This document shows positions 1 through 10,734 of a DNA stretch of 64,000 bases, one piece after another. The stretch spans positions 86,562,319 through 86,626,318 of the forward strand of contig OX235264.1 in the NCBI GenBank assembly GCA_944472135.2, read 5' to 3'. This DNA comes from Trichobilharzia regenti. Lineage: Eukaryota; Platyhelminthes; Trematoda; Strigeidida; Schistosomatidae. Under the pieces are notes generated by a model, which saw only the letters and a program-made list of their open reading frames with translations, was not told the origin of the DNA and ran no database searches. The stretch's first letter is position 1. The number at the start of each line of letters is the position of its first letter. A program made the position numbers and the translations under genes.

Positions 1-400
1 ACGCTTTTAAAGTTGAAAAGAGGGGAGGGGTAAGAGAGAAAACAGAAAAAATTGATTAACAGAATAGTGTTAGCTTTTAGGTTCACATAGCAACTCAAGA
101 AACAAAAACCGTTACAGTTTATGAGATTAAGATTTGTTCAGTGAGTTGAGATCACTGAATTAGATGACTAATCAAAATCAAAATTCTGTTACCAAGGGAG
201 TGAGAGGTTAATCACACTCTCTTTCTGTATGCATAAGTCTGGTTTAAATCTTTTGATTGCGATTACTTCGGCAAATCGTTTTTTCATGATCGGAGTTACA
301 GTCAAAGTATGCTCAGGACAGATCACAGAAAGACACTGAAGTATTTCGCGATCCATCCTAGTGCTTACACTGTAACTTACGAGCACGTGACTGTCATGTT
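1..400 (-). mobile_element. Penelope-like element, 3' fragment
   Basis: The minus strand reads an open tail at 189-386 that ends in AIKRFKPDLCIQKE followed by a LPW terminus. The same C-terminal signature (AIKRLKPVLCVQK, then LPW) closes the larger Penelope-like ORF at 7881-9266. Positions 1-188 are an A/G-rich stretch like the 3' untranslated part of that element. Reverse transcriptase and most of the endonuclease are absent, so this is a dead 5'-truncated copy. Confidence 0.65.
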
Positions 401-1007
401 ATGTCTATGCGAGAGATGCTTTCCCTATCCTAGGACTTAATACTGTAATATCGTTTACTATTATTAGACACCTTGGATATTTGGAGCGTGAACCATTCAG
501 CCTTGTCGTCATAATCAAGTACGTATGTACTGAATCCATTGCACAAACAACATACATCTAAGGGGTAGTAGAATTTTATCTGTTGGCTGGTGAAACCTAC
601 TAATCGGTGACAAAGCAGGAAGTTGAAAGTAATCCTATTTCCGCATAACTACAGTTTTGAATCACAACTAAACAAGTACTGTTATTAACTTACAAACATG
701 TTTCATGTACACTGAACAGTAACGACATAATTATGTTAAACGGCATGATTTTGATATAACTACAACATATATCAGTGCTAGAGCTTCAAGGGTTTTTGAT
801 TACTTGTTCGGCCAGTGTTTTGAGTTATCTCCATCTTGAATCTAAATGACACGTTAAGATAACCAAAAATGCGGTTGGCAACTTTTTATCTTCTAACTTA
901 AAACTCACAATCAACCCATATAATACACATTTCCAATGTCGGGATTCGCTAACTGTGAATGTCTAATGATGATACGACTCTTCTATCCTTAAAAATCATC
1001 ATCAATC
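401..1007. other. AT-rich stretch with no recognised gene
   Basis: No open frame of useful length or known repeat was recognised. If the GIT gene extends upstream of the window, this is intronic. Confidence 0.4.
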
Positions 1008-1515
1008 AACGAAGTCGTGAAGCTACAAAGACTGAGATGGTTAGGACATGTGTTACGTATGCCAAGCCATCGCCTCCCTCGACGAGCTATGTTAGCGGAT
1101 ATAGGGTCAGGCTGGAAAAAAGCTAGCGGCGGTCAAACAAAAACTTGGCCGAACCAGTCGATGAAATCCACAACAGTTGGTCTAAGCCACGTAGGAAGGT
1201 GTAGACTTCCAGGCTGGGGTCCTCGGGACGGTAAAAATCTATGGTTGGAAACAATTGGTGACATGGCTCAAAACCGTTCTCAGTGGCGCAGATTCATCCA
1301 CTCCCTGTGACTTATGATCTTCAATGAAACTGTTTTGTATTTCTTTATTACCCCTTTGTCTCACACCTCTGCTCACTGTTTCTATTATGCTTTTCTTGTA
1401 CTTTCTTCTCTTGCTTCGCGTGCTACACGGAATGTGGCGACTTGAACTTCCGCACATTTGTGCAAAGTTCTATGTCGAAAACAGACAGACAGACAAAGAT
1501 CAGCAAATTGATTGA
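1008..1515 (+). mobile_element. RTE-like non-LTR retrotransposon, 3' end (family A)
   Basis: Encodes the C-terminal part of an RTE-type reverse transcriptase: [19 protein letters not shown], then [16 protein letters not shown], then RCRLPGWGPRDGKN, ending near 1310. It is followed by the family's untranslated tail with the signature CGGAATGTGGCGACTTGAAC and a CAGACAGACAGACAAAGA end near 1500. The same text recurs at 37081-38475 (minus), 62090-62710 and 62795-64000. One base appears gained at AAACTTGGCCGAACC compared with the copy at 37.4 kb. Severely 5'-truncated and non-functional. Confidence 0.85.
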
Positions 1516-1861
1516 TCATGGTAGCATAAGTTTTTTTTGTATTTTTAAATTAAATTTTCAATTTGCACAGTTCGAGATAACATTTCATCAGAGTTTTCTT
1601 CGGAAATCAAAATTATTCAGATTACAATATATGATCTGCTTGGTAATCAAGAGAGTAAGCATAAATGTGTGGTGCTATGTACTACTGATTAGTTAAGACG
1701 AGTAGTTGAAAGCCTTTGTCACCACATTATTGACTTGATTGACATGTAGTCTTTATTTCTAACATGCCCAAGTGATTAGGAAAATTATAATATACTTTGT
1801 AAAGTATGTCGATAAAACCATGAGGTTCAGTTTTATTTGAAGGGAATCCAGAAGAACATTT

Positions 1862-2080
1862 TTTTCTTTCACGTTTCCAGTGGAACATAGCACTTCAAGC
1901 ACTAGAGGCTTGAAGTTTCTGTAGCAGTGTTTATTTTTACAGTATGGGGTTGCTAGTCTCATGCCCAACCTTCCCTCTTTATCAGCATTTTTTCTGGCTT
2001 AGCGAGGTTTGGGAGTGCGTCGGCCGGGGATCGAACTTCGGACCATATGCATGGTCCTAACCGCTACGCCACCGACGCAC
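1862..2080 (-). mobile_element. tRNA-headed SINE, family 2
   Basis: Read on the minus strand, this starts with GTGCGTCGGTGGCGTAGCGG (A-box-like) and a B-box-like GTTCGATCCCC. The body follows, with CTCGCTAAGCCAGAAA, TGGGCATGAGACTAGCAACC and an end at CACTGGAAACGTGAAAG. Related copies lie at 13860-14092, 20219-20443 and 21102-21327, with a diverged one at 6510-6684. Pol III transcription is inferred from the tRNA-like head. Confidence 0.75.
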
Positions 2081-2109
2081 TTAACACACAAAGAAGAACA
2101 TTAACTTTT

Positions 2110-2715
2110 GTTAATGAAACACCAGATATTCATCTCTTAGCCGTCTTTGACCACATATGTTTGTGTTCTATCTCCTGTGTTAAGTGGTATAATGCTGTGA
2201 GTAATATTATTGAAGTCAGACCTAGTGTTAGGGTAAGAGGACAAATCAATCGATGAAGTTTTGAAGCCACATCGATTGAAATGGCTATACATGCCGAGCC
2301 ACTGCGCCTCCCTCATCGAACAATGTTGAGCTGACATATGATTAGTTAAGAAAAGTGTTAGATATGATCAAGTCGAAACTTGGCATCAATCTGTGAAGTC
2401 CATGATTGTTGGTTTAACCTATGTGGAGAGATGTAGACTACTTGGTGGTTAGAGTAGCCGATACGCTGTAAAAAACGAATAGCTGGAGACTATTAGTGAC
2501 ATGGCTCAAAATTGTTCTCAATAGTGCAGATACACTTACTCTTTGTAAATACCCAAGCTTATTAAATCCTCATATTTTCTTTCCCGTGTGATTATTCTAT
2601 CCTCCTGTACATTTATATTCATTATGGTTCTTTTAAATTTCTTCTTTTTCTCAAACACTGTGTGTTATATGGAATTTGACAACTTGGAATGCTGAAATTT
2701 GTGCAAAACTCTACG
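2110..2715 (+). mobile_element. RTE-like non-LTR retrotransposon, heavily decayed 3' fragment (family A)
   Basis: Matches the C-terminal region of the family-A RTE copies. Landmarks are CTGTGTTAAGTGGTATAAT (compare GTGTAAAGTGGCATAAT), the CATGGCTCAAAATTGTTCTC block, and the tail signature GTGTTATATGGAATTTGACA. Many stops and indels. A SINE family 1 tail begins directly after its tail, near 2716. Confidence 0.65.
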
Positions 2716-2813
2716 AAATTTGGGCTACCGATATCCATGCTGAAAATTCCATACTTGTACCAAAAATACAGTGTGGAATCAAGCTGTAAATCAAAAACAA
2801 AAAAAAACAAAAC
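2716..2813 (+). mobile_element. SINE family 1, 3' part only
   Basis: Contains the family 1 body: TTTGGGCTACCGATATCCAT, CTGAAAATTCCATACTTGTA, CAGTGTGGAATCAAGCTGTA and an A-rich tail. The tRNA-like head is missing. The body starts inside or right next to an RTE 3' tail. Fuller copies are at 28809-29002, 58074-58242 and 58633-58840. Confidence 0.75.
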
Positions 2814-3267
2814 GTTGAAACTCAGCTAGTCATGTCTGCCAACTGACTAAAAAGAAGAGTAGAAAACTATTCATACTAATCAGAGCCATTCTGTAATCAG
2901 ATCTAGGTTATCTATACACGGTTATTTAGCTGGTTTGAAGTCGAGTTAAACAGATGTGCATTCTTTTTGAATCATTCACCTGAGTTGAGTCAGTCTGTGT
3001 ACTCAGCTGATGAACCTATTCTCAAGTAAACACAAAGGCCACATGGTATATAGATTATCTAAATCTTTCCAGAGATCTATGAGTGATTTTCAACCACTTT
3101 TTTCATTGAATGCTATTCATTGAGTTGTATAGATAAAAATTTGTGGTCTTAATATATTGCTTTTCGAAGGAAACCTGGATGTTGGAGAATTTCGTATAAC
3201 ATCGCCTAAAGTGAATTCGTATAACTCAGTTATTTGAGAGTACCCCATTAATGAGATATATAAATTG

Positions 3268-3734
3268 TCAAGTATTGGTTTTGTAGGGATTTTGTTTTAT
3301 TGGATGGAAGATTTCATCATGAGCTGACATCAGTTAGAGAACTATTGGGAAACCAACTGGGAGTACTGGACAGCTGTTTCCTCAGTCCTGGTTTTGGACT
3401 CTTCAACAGTCCGCATCGACTGGGGCTCAAACCCAGGAGCTTCTGGTTACAAAGCAAGCTCGTAGACCATTCAGCAGCCACTGGGACCCGATCCAATGGC
3501 CACTGCATGAATTCTAACTTCTGCGAAATCATGACATAGCGCGACCACTTCGCGATTTCTTCTTCGATGAGTTACTGTCTCACCTTCAACTTTCTGTACC
3601 CTACTGGTCACGGCTTCCCGCTAGAACTTCAGGTAACTGTCTGAATAGAGCCAGTTACTAGTGAGCTGTCCAGTATTCCAGTCGGTTTTCCAATGGTTCT
3701 ATAACTGATGTCAGCTCATGATGAAGTCCTTCAC
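3268..3734. repeat. Fold-back element with tRNA-like centre and hammerhead-like arms
   Basis: The left arm (3268-3410) begins TCAAGTATTGGTTTTGTAGG and contains CATCATGAGCTGACATCAGT. The right arm (about 3660-3734) carries the inverse, ACTGATGTCAGCTCATGATG. The centre, read on the minus strand (about 3425-3500), is tRNA-like with a B-box-like GGTTTGAGCCC. In the left arm, minus strand, a degenerate hammerhead-like core is visible: CTGTTGA (3403-3409), an AGTCC/GGACT hairpin, GAAA (3377-3380), then CAGCTGTCC. Same architecture as 15834-16213. It sits just upstream of the GIT exon at 3839. Confidence 0.6.
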
Positions 3735-3838
3735 CCATATATTAATTGTCTTAGGAATTATGCTTTATTTCTGCATTACACAATGTCTTTTCTTTTTTCG
3801 TTTCTCCACATTTACTGACAATCACACGTTAATTTTAG

Positions 3839-5786
3839 CCTCAAATCCTGATTTACCAGATGATTATACAGCACCTAATGCTACTGGTTCCCCTTCACCT
3901 GCACCATTACCTATCAGTCAAAGTTTAACAAGTGCATCAAGTAGTCATCGTATTATAACATCTGGTGTAAATGTTAACATTCCTGGAGGTCATCCTCATC
4001 ACCATCATCATCCTGGAAAATCTTCATTTCTACCAAACTCACGTTTAAATAAGCCTACATTGATGGAAGGTAGAAAACAGTTACATCATACGGAAGTTTT
4101 AGTACCAATGAGTAAATCATCTCCTGATTATGATAATGCTTCTCGTTCATCATCATCGTCAACAACAACAACACATTCTTCGAATGAGTCATCGTTTCAT
4201 CCAAGTGGTAAGCAATTGCCTGGAAAACATAATGTACCCACTGGTATTGGAAGTGGTGATCAAGTTTGGAAAGCTCCCAGTTCTGAACGTGTTGTCCGGT
4301 GTGTTGAAACAATCATTATGCGTATTCGTAATCTGGTAGAGGTAAGAATATTTGAATTTGTATAAAAATAGTGTTTGAACTTATGTATCAGGCTACCAGT
4401 CACACTTATCATATGATGGCAGATTATACTGTGGCTTGAATAAGCTATAATAATGTACATGGAATATATATAAATACGTGCTGATTTCCGTAATAAAACG
4501 ATCTGTTGCCTGGCCCTTGTCTTCTGTTGTTACAACACTACTCAGTTGCCCGAACTGAAATAGGTGGAGTGGAACTCGAACTCACGACCCATCAGCTAGA
4601 AACCCCAGTACTTAAGCCAATCGGACACATGTCCACGCATAAATAGTGTATTTTCCGGTTTGTTTACAAATGTGTACATGTTCAATATTTAATGTTTTCC
4701 CATACAATCGCTAACCACGTTACTACGAATATAATTTCACTAATGACATATGAACTGGGCAAATTAAATAAATATCTGTCCTGTTTGTTTATTGGTTTAA
4801 TGTTGATGTATTTGGCTACGGTGGTAGGCGATGCCGTTTAAAATCTCTTGGGGAAATTGGTCAGCGTTGAGAGATTGTAAATACGCCTTGCTGGTTGCAG
4901 GCATGGGATTTAGATTCACAGCATCCTGGTGATTACCTTCAACCACCTAACGTAAATCTAAAGTATACCGTGATTTCTGGTCTCCTAGGTCGGTAATGAA
5001 ATTACAAACTCGTCGATAAGGGGTAGGTAATATGATGCTGATTACTCTGCAATGATAAGTCAGTTCATTAAAGTTGTCTATGTATGTATACTTTCAATAA
5101 GGTTAGAAAAAAATACTGTAACCTATACTCTATATAATCGTACCTAAGTCCTCATGAAAACGACGATTTACTAATATTTTTTAATGCCTTATTAGGTGTA
5201 AAAGCCTAAAACTCTTTATTGCCGCCTATAATAACATTTTGTGCACCAAACATTAATCACTGCAGTCTTAAATTATCAAAAAGACCGCCCACGAAGAATC
5301 TTACTGACTAATTGCTCAGATTTAATATTTTATAGGCAATCAAAATGTTTGTATTTATTGATTTATTTCTCCATATATATCACTTTTCTTTCCCTGAATC
5401 AGTTTGCCAATGGTGATCGTCGTGGTAATACTGCACATTGTTCACGTTTAATTCAATCAGCTATTCAAGATTTATTGAATTTATTCCCTCCACATGAACT
5501 TCGACCTGTTGAAGTAGAAACTGCTTTGAATGATTTAGCCTCAGAATCACAAAATTTACGAAAACACTGTGAACAGCTCTCTTCTGCATCTGATGGTCCT
5601 GATAGATTTGAGATAATGACTTCAACGCAAACATCCAAGACTACTACTGTTCATAATAGTAATACTGGCAACAATAATAATTCTCGACCAGTTCCAACAG
5701 AAATCACAGTGCTAATCCGTCATGCTCATCATATTGCCAGAGCTGCCAAAGATTTACTATCTCTTTTTCAACGAATTGATCAATAA
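3839..5786 (+). CDS. GIT: ArfGAP GIT family protein, last two exons (3' end of gene)
   Basis: Exons are 3839-4341 and 5403-5786 (stop TAA), with an intron of 1,061 bp. The acceptor before 3839 is AATTTTAG; the donor at 4342 is GTAAGAATA; the acceptor before 5403 is TCCCTGAATCAG. The first exon encodes a Ser/Thr/His-rich linker and then SSERVVRCVETIIMRIRNLV. The second encodes CSRLIQSAIQDLLNLFPPHE, then VETALNDLASESQNLRKHCE, and ends ITVLIRHAHHIARAAKDLLS. This is the four-helix C-terminal domain of GIT1/GIT2, which binds paxillin at focal adhesions. The N-terminal ArfGAP, ankyrin and Spa2-homology parts would lie upstream, outside the window. An Asn/Thr-rich insert separates the last helices. 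GIT proteins scaffold PIX Rac/Cdc42 exchange factors and inactivate Arf6. The family call rests on the helix spacing and conserved FP and HxIAxAAKxLL positions. Confidence 0.85.
4561..4640 (-). mobile_element. tRNA-like SINE head inside the GIT intron
   Basis: The minus strand reads a tRNA-like segment: an A-box-like TTGGCTTAAGTACTGG and a B-box-like GAGTTCGAGTTCC. It lacks a convincing acceptor stem, so a retroposed SINE head is more likely than a working tRNA gene. The body that follows was not matched to another copy here. Confidence 0.4.
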
Positions 5787-6500
5787 AAACAAAGTGTTGT
5801 GAATTTTCATCCCCACTGGCTGTTTCTTCTCTGCTGTTGTTGTTGTCTTATATGTGCATTAGTTTAACTTTTTTGTTTTATTCAATCAAAACTAAGTGAA
5901 TCAGAATCAGGCGGACATTTTAAAAAGTAAAAGCTCTCCACAGCAATTTGCAGCCATATTACGTCTAGTCAAAGTGTGTGTACACAAAACATATATATAT
6001 ATATGAAATATTGTAATACAGTTTAACTTTTATCTTCCTTTCATCTTTTTTTTAAGCAAAAATAAGCTTTCACTTTTATTTGTTTGTTTGTTTGTTTGTT
6101 TATATGTGTACGATTTTGTTGACTTCACTATAATTAATTTGTTTTCTCTTTTTTCTTTAATTTATTTTATGATTATTATTAAAAAAGAGAAATCTTTATT
6201 TATTTTATGAGCCACTGTGTTTTTATTTTAACTTGATTTTAATTTGTCTCCTTTTTTTCTGGTGTATTTTTCTCGTGTATATTTATTATTAAGGCCCATG
6301 CTGCTTTAATTGTTAAATAATCGGCGGGGGACTGGAGGGGGTATTTGGAAGACTACATTGTTTAACTTCAAATTTTAGGAAAAAGTTACACACCTTCTTT
6401 GGCTTCCTATGAAATATAATTATTTTTATTAATGTGATTAGATTTTTCTTTAAATAAGAATAAATCATGGTTCATCAGTTCGCCTGTCATTTGTTACTTC
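5787..6500 (+). other. Probable 3' UTR and downstream flank of GIT
   Basis: T-rich sequence after the GIT stop. It contains a short (AT)n run near 5990, a (TTTG)n run at about 6078-6103 and candidate AATAAA signals, one overlapping the stop codon near 5782 and one near 6460. Which signal is used cannot be decided from sequence. No other gene seen. Confidence 0.4.
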
Positions 6501-6509
6501 ATTCCTCGC

Positions 6510-6684
6510 TTACCAAGTGGAATATAGGACTACGCTGTGGGGTTTGTCGTTGCTAGCTTTACTCCGAACTTTCCCTTTCTTCTAGACTTACCATTGGCTA
6601 ATAAACTAGGCGAGGTTTAGGAGTCCGCTGGCCAGAACAAGTGACATGGCTGGCGGCGAGTAGTCTACCATCAAGCCACCAGCA
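6510..6684 (-). mobile_element. SINE family 2, diverged copy
   Basis: Shares landmarks with family 2: CAAGTGGAATATAGG at the 3' end, then GTTGCTAGC, CTAGGCGAGGTTTAGGAGT, and a degraded head ending near CAAGCCACCAGC. The head no longer has clear Pol III boxes. Confidence 0.5.
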
Positions 6685-6804
6685 ATTTTGCTCCATTTTA
6701 TGTAGGAGTGTTATTAAATTAAAATGAGACAACTTAGAGGAGATGAACTACAGCGATAGGTTGAATTCATTATCCATTGATATTTAAATTTTCGAGTGTA
6801 TTCA

Positions 6805-6805
<1 letters not shown>

Positions 6806-6836
<31 letters not shown>
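6806..6836. repeat. (TA)n microsatellite
   Basis: About 30 bases of alternating T and A. Similar runs occur near 11870-11903, 12878-12910, 28425-28442, 22677-22692, 35266-35285 and 42688-42704. Confidence 0.9.
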
Positions 6837-6839
<3 letters not shown>

Positions 6840-7019
6840 GAGAATCGGATTACAATTTGTATATTGTATTGACGCAGGTAGCTGAAGTGAGTGTTTTGTG
6901 CTCAGTGAACTTAATACAGTACGTGGTAATATTTGCAATAAATGTGAATAACCCTCATATTGTTTATGTAAATCAAAATTCAGGAACATCTACATCATCA
7001 GTCTTATCTCAATTAGGCA

Positions 7020-7609
7020 ATCGATGGAGACAATAAATACTTAAATCAGCAGATTCACATCACTTATAGCAATAATGGTTGAAATATGTATTCCTCCACC
7101 TGCATGTAGTATATCTCCTTTCATATATCACATATTAGTTGTAAAATATAACTAGTTTTATATTAAGTATTAATGTTAGAGGATTGGAGGTAGTTAGCAG
7201 GAAGTTTTGCGCTTATTGGCACTCGTTAGCAAAGCGTATCTGCAACGTCGAAGGGACTACCTGATACCCCATTGGAGACTGAAGTCCGCGTCACCAAGTA
7301 GCCCTAGTCAGAGTAATCACTGGTGGGTTTTCCTGACTCAAGTCCGATCTCCTGTAAGTCTGTGGTATTTATATTGATTGGAGTCTAGGAGGTCACCAAT
7401 AAATGTATGTTATGTGTTAAGAAGTACATGAGGGATTCAAAAAACCACATTTACATTCCAAAATTATGTAGAAATTATAATGATTTTGTCAATATAATGA
7501 CTAATGTATGTTTCAGTAGGTGAACCCTTTTAACACCATTATATGAGTGGTAACAAACTACAACTTAATCCTTTTTTAATTTTACTTATTGTTTCGACAA
7601 AACAATAAG
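7020..7609. other. Intergenic stretch, possible repeat piece at 7180-7390
   Basis: No gene recognised. Bases 7180-7390 have balanced base composition and phrases such as ATTGGCACTCGTTAGCAAAG and GACTCAAGTCCGATCTCCTG that look like a diverged SINE or other repeat. I could not place it in a family. Confidence 0.3.
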
Positions 7610-7639
7610 AAGACGTAGTTTATCTGAAACGTATAATGT

Positions 7640-9420
7640 ATTGGCGCAACACATTTCGGACATTCTGATCACACACGTACTTGTCATACACAGTTTTTAT
7701 ATAAGGCAAGAAAGCATGAATAATTACAATACAGGTCAGATTGTGTACAGGTCAAGGTCACAAAATAATGGGTAGGGAGACGCAAAAGGTGTGGGTAAGA
7801 AAGATAAAGGGAGGAAAAAAAGGCAAAGAAAGGGTTTGAAAATATTATGAAGTAAAATTGGTCCTTGGTTCTAAGTTGGATTACCAAGGCAGGTTTAAGG
7901 TGATAACAAATAACTTTTGGACGCATAAGACAGGTTTAAGTCTTTTAATGGCTAAGGCTTCAATGAATTTAAGTATGTGACCCAACCTTGTCTTATATAT
8001 CGGCTTAAAGGCATTATTAAAATCAACCTTATGACCCGTCTCTATAATATGCTTCGCTATAGATGATGTTGGACATCTATTTCCCGGGTCAATTGTATCT
8101 GGCGATTTCATTTGTTGTTGCAGCCACTTTGGAATGTGTTCTGTAGCCCTAACATGCAGAGACCGATGGGTCCTCCCTATGTACGTGTCTCCACACATAC
8201 ATGTGAATTGATAAACACAGTGGGATGTGACACTATCGTTCGGATAATGTGAGGGTTTACAGGACAGCATAGTTTTCGTTTTCTCTATGAAGATAAGTTT
8301 AGCTGCATAATAGGTTCTACTAATTGCGGCCTTTAGTCTTTGTCTAGTGACTAGACTTTGTTGATCACCTCTGAACGGCAAGGATATGTAAACATCCTTT
8401 TTGGGAACTGATTGGATTGGTAAAGCTGTGTGGTTGACACTTCCATAACGTCTAATAAATCTCAGTGGGTAATTGTTATCTAACAATATTTCAGTGAGAT
8501 GTTGTCTTTCTTCTTCAATTGTATCGGCGGTACATATACGGTGAACGCGCTTGAACAAACACTTAACCAACGCCTTTTTATACTGTAGTGGACAGAAACT
8601 ATAGTAATTTAGATACTGTCCAGTCCATGTTGACTTCCTGTAGACAGATCGTTTTATTGACCCATCTTCTCTGCGGGTTATGAGTACATCTAAAAATGGC
8701 AGGCATCCATTATTCTCTTTAACATAAGTTAGCGATATACTATTTTGTGCTCTGTTGACCTGGTTTAGGATTTCTATGGCGTCGATCGGTTGATCACAAA
8801 TGACAATTATGTCATCTACATATCTTTTATAGAAATACACTTTTCCAATTTCTTTCTCCACTAGGTTCTCAACATGCGACATATATATGTCAGCTAACAA
8901 TGGACCTAGGGGGCTTCCCATAGCAACACCATCGATCTGGCGATAATGCTCGCCCTCGAATGTAAACTTAACATTTTTAGTACAGAGAAGCAGTAACTCT
9001 TTTAAGTAAGATGTAGATACTGGTAATAAGAAATCGTTGTCAGAAATGAAGTCACATAAAATGTCAACCGTCTGTAAAAGAGGTACATTTGTAAATAAAG
9101 ATTCGACATCTAGGGAGAACATGGTTTTGTCTTTTATATTAACGTTATCAAGACAATCAATTAACTCAAAAGTGTCTTTCAAAGAGAACTTACAGAAACT
9201 TCTTCTAACAGGCTCTAGTATTTCCACTAGCCACTGTGCAAGTTTGTGGGTTGGAGATCTGCACATATGGGACGTAGAGGAATGTTAGGTTTATGTGTTT
9301 TGGGTAGACCATACATGTGTGGTAATTGAGACTGTGTGGGCTTTAATGAATTGAATTTCTCTCTGTTAATTGTTGTTTCGATGACTGCTTTATGCTAAAA
9401 AAAACTAATAGTAGCCTCGA
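7640..9420 (-). mobile_element. Penelope-like element, nearly full coding length
   Basis: Minus-strand element with a reverse transcriptase and a C-terminal GIY-YIG domain in one reading frame, the hallmark of Penelope-like elements. Upstream of the main ORF, another frame at about 9265-9340 reads LPKTHKPNIPLRPIC, the conserved start of the RT core. The two frames would join with a small indel near 9266, so the copy is inactivated by one frameshift and is 5'-truncated. The 3' flank (7640-7690) carries GGCGCAACACATTTCGGACA, with a relative near 56180. Other Penelope fragments are at 1-400, 12640-12990, 14420-14845 and 56150-56690. Confidence 0.9.
7881..9266 (-). CDS. Penelope-like reverse transcriptase / GIY-YIG endonuclease, 5'-truncated
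   Basis: 461 codons without a stop. In order: SPTHKLAQWLVEIL; FSLDVESLFTNVPL (RT motif with the first catalytic Asp, about residues 51-65); GVAMGSPLGPLLADIYM (about 113-129); FYKRYVDDIIVICD, with the YVDD active site near residue 149; and FLDVLITRREDGSIKRSVYR, a typical Penelope segment. Near the C-terminus, CVYQFTCMCGDTYIGRTHRS and ATEH form the GIY-YIG nuclease. It then ends with the AIKRLKPVLCVQK signature. The start codon used here is only the first Met after a frameshift; the natural protein would begin upstream. In living elements this enzyme primes and copies the RNA into the genome. Codons are intact over RT and nuclease, so the copy looks fairly young. Confidence 0.9.
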   Translation of the reverse strand: MCRSPTHKLAQWLVEILEPVRRSFCKFSLKDTFELIDCLDNVNIKDKTMFSLDVESLFTNVPLLQTVDILCDFISDNDFLLPVSTSYLKELLLLCTKNVKFTFEGEHYRQIDGVAMGSPLGPLLADIYMSHVENLVEKEIGKVYFYKRYVDDIIVICDQPIDAIEILNQVNRAQNSISLTYVKENNGCLPFLDVLITRREDGSIKRSVYRKSTWTGQYLNYYSFCPLQYKKALVKCLFKRVHRICTADTIEEERQHLTEILLDNNYPLRFIRRYGSVNHTALPIQSVPKKDVYISLPFRGDQQSLVTRQRLKAAISRTYYAAKLIFIEKTKTMLSCKPSHYPNDSVTSHCVYQFTCMCGDTYIGRTHRSLHVRATEHIPKWLQQQMKSPDTIDPGNRCPTSSIAKHIIETGHKVDFNNAFKPIYKTRLGHILKFIEALAIKRLKPVLCVQKLFVITLNLPW

Positions 9421-9756
9421 TCATTGTATGTTACTTTTGAACAGTATTGTATGAGTCGTGCTTGCTTTAAAAAAAGTTGTTACTAAAGAAATTTATAGTA
9501 AGTGGAAGCATCCAGATTTCATTTTCACTAGTCTCTTGAAATAAGTTAAGGTAATCTTCTTTGTCATTTATAATTTTGTATATTCTAATGGCTTAGAGAA
9601 ATACTGTCAGCTAAAATACGTTAGGTTCTGACTGGACATCTGAATGTTTGTACACGAACTATGAGACCTGATGATCCAGTGGAAGATGTGAAATGTGCAC
9701 TTCTGAATAGTTATAAACGAAGACGAAATAGCTGTTTAGTAATTCTTGGTAATTCA

Positions 9757-10190
9757 GTTTATTAGTTATTCCCTGGAGATCTGATTGGAACACAACGCTT
9801 CGACAGCATATCTCCATTTCATCCTCTTTTCCGTAGTCCTCTTCATCTGGCTCCACGATTGCTCATCAGCTCTCATCTTCTCTTCATAAAATCTTCATGT
9901 CATTCGGAGACGCCTCACTCGTCATTTCCCATTCGGTTTCCACTCGAGGGCCTGGCGCGCGATGTTACTCAACGTCCTTCTCAGCGTGTGTCCGTCCGAT
10001 CTATCTCCATTTTTTGACATATTTGTTGAACTATAGGTTCTTGGTTAGCCATCTGATCTTCAGTATGGAGGGAATGTAACTATCAGTAAAAGTCTGCAAC
10101 CTGTTAGAAATGTGTTTCATGACACATCGTGTCTCTGAACCATATAGAAGTACTGACTTGGCAATAGTCTTGTTCTTTATGCCTAGTGCA
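9757..10190 (-). mobile_element. RTE-like non-LTR retrotransposon, 3' fragment (family B)
   Basis: On the minus strand the sequence matches the family-B RTE C-terminus, the type with KWIGHTLRK...ITRQAL. GAGGGCCTGGCGCGCGATGT and CGTGTGTCCGTCCGATC correspond to the GHTLR and ITRQALEW segments. A remnant around 10010-10150 corresponds to the upstream INSYLRKILKIRW-type block. Same order as 16690-17050. Many stops. Confidence 0.6.
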
Positions 10191-10734
10191 ACACATTTCT
10201 AGACTGATTTCAGAGCAATGAATGTCTGTCTTGTTCATAAAGATATAAGCTATAGATAGACAAAGGTTAAATACATGTAAATTTTCATTCAGTGCTGTTG
10301 TCATGCTAGGTGAACAAATTTGTGAAATTGCCAAAGAGAAAAATAAAACTAATTAATAGAACAGTGGCATACGGATTTTGGCGGAGATAAACTATAGCTG
10401 CCAATGAATTACCTCGAGAAAAACAACTTGATAAAGGACCTTAAGAACCTCTGATTTTTCCTTTGATAAACAGTGTATTCGAATGTTTAGAGTGCTTAGT
10501 AGGGCGATTCCGTGTTACAGTGACACCTGATTCTAGACCTAGCTCTACACTAAGTCCTACCTAACCATTGGATAGACATTTAACGCCGCTAAGTCAGACC
10601 ATCAGAAAACTCTTGGAACGAAATATACACTGAATTCACGAATAGTGGCATGATTGTAGGTTTAAGGTCATTCGTTGGCTCCTATAGTTCATCTTCACCC
10701 GGATTTCCTTAGCATATTGTAGAATAATCAGTTA
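10190..10734. other. Intergenic, nothing recognised
   Basis: No coding pattern or matched repeat seen. Confidence 0.35.

Noticed and set aside
3718..3838. ATG at 3718 as the start of the GIT-like exon
   Set aside because: The first 40 codons are SINE/intron-like sequence ending in a good acceptor (AATTTTAG at 3838). GIT has a long N-terminal part that must be upstream.
5241..5402. ATG at 5241 as a start for the second GIT exon frame
   Set aside because: The stretch before 5403 is intron with a branch and acceptor pattern. The coding match begins exactly after TGAATCAG.
7610..7700. Hammerhead ribozyme in the Penelope 3' flank
   Set aside because: GAAAC and CGAAAT motifs occur, but no CTGATGA at a suitable distance on either strand; not supported here.
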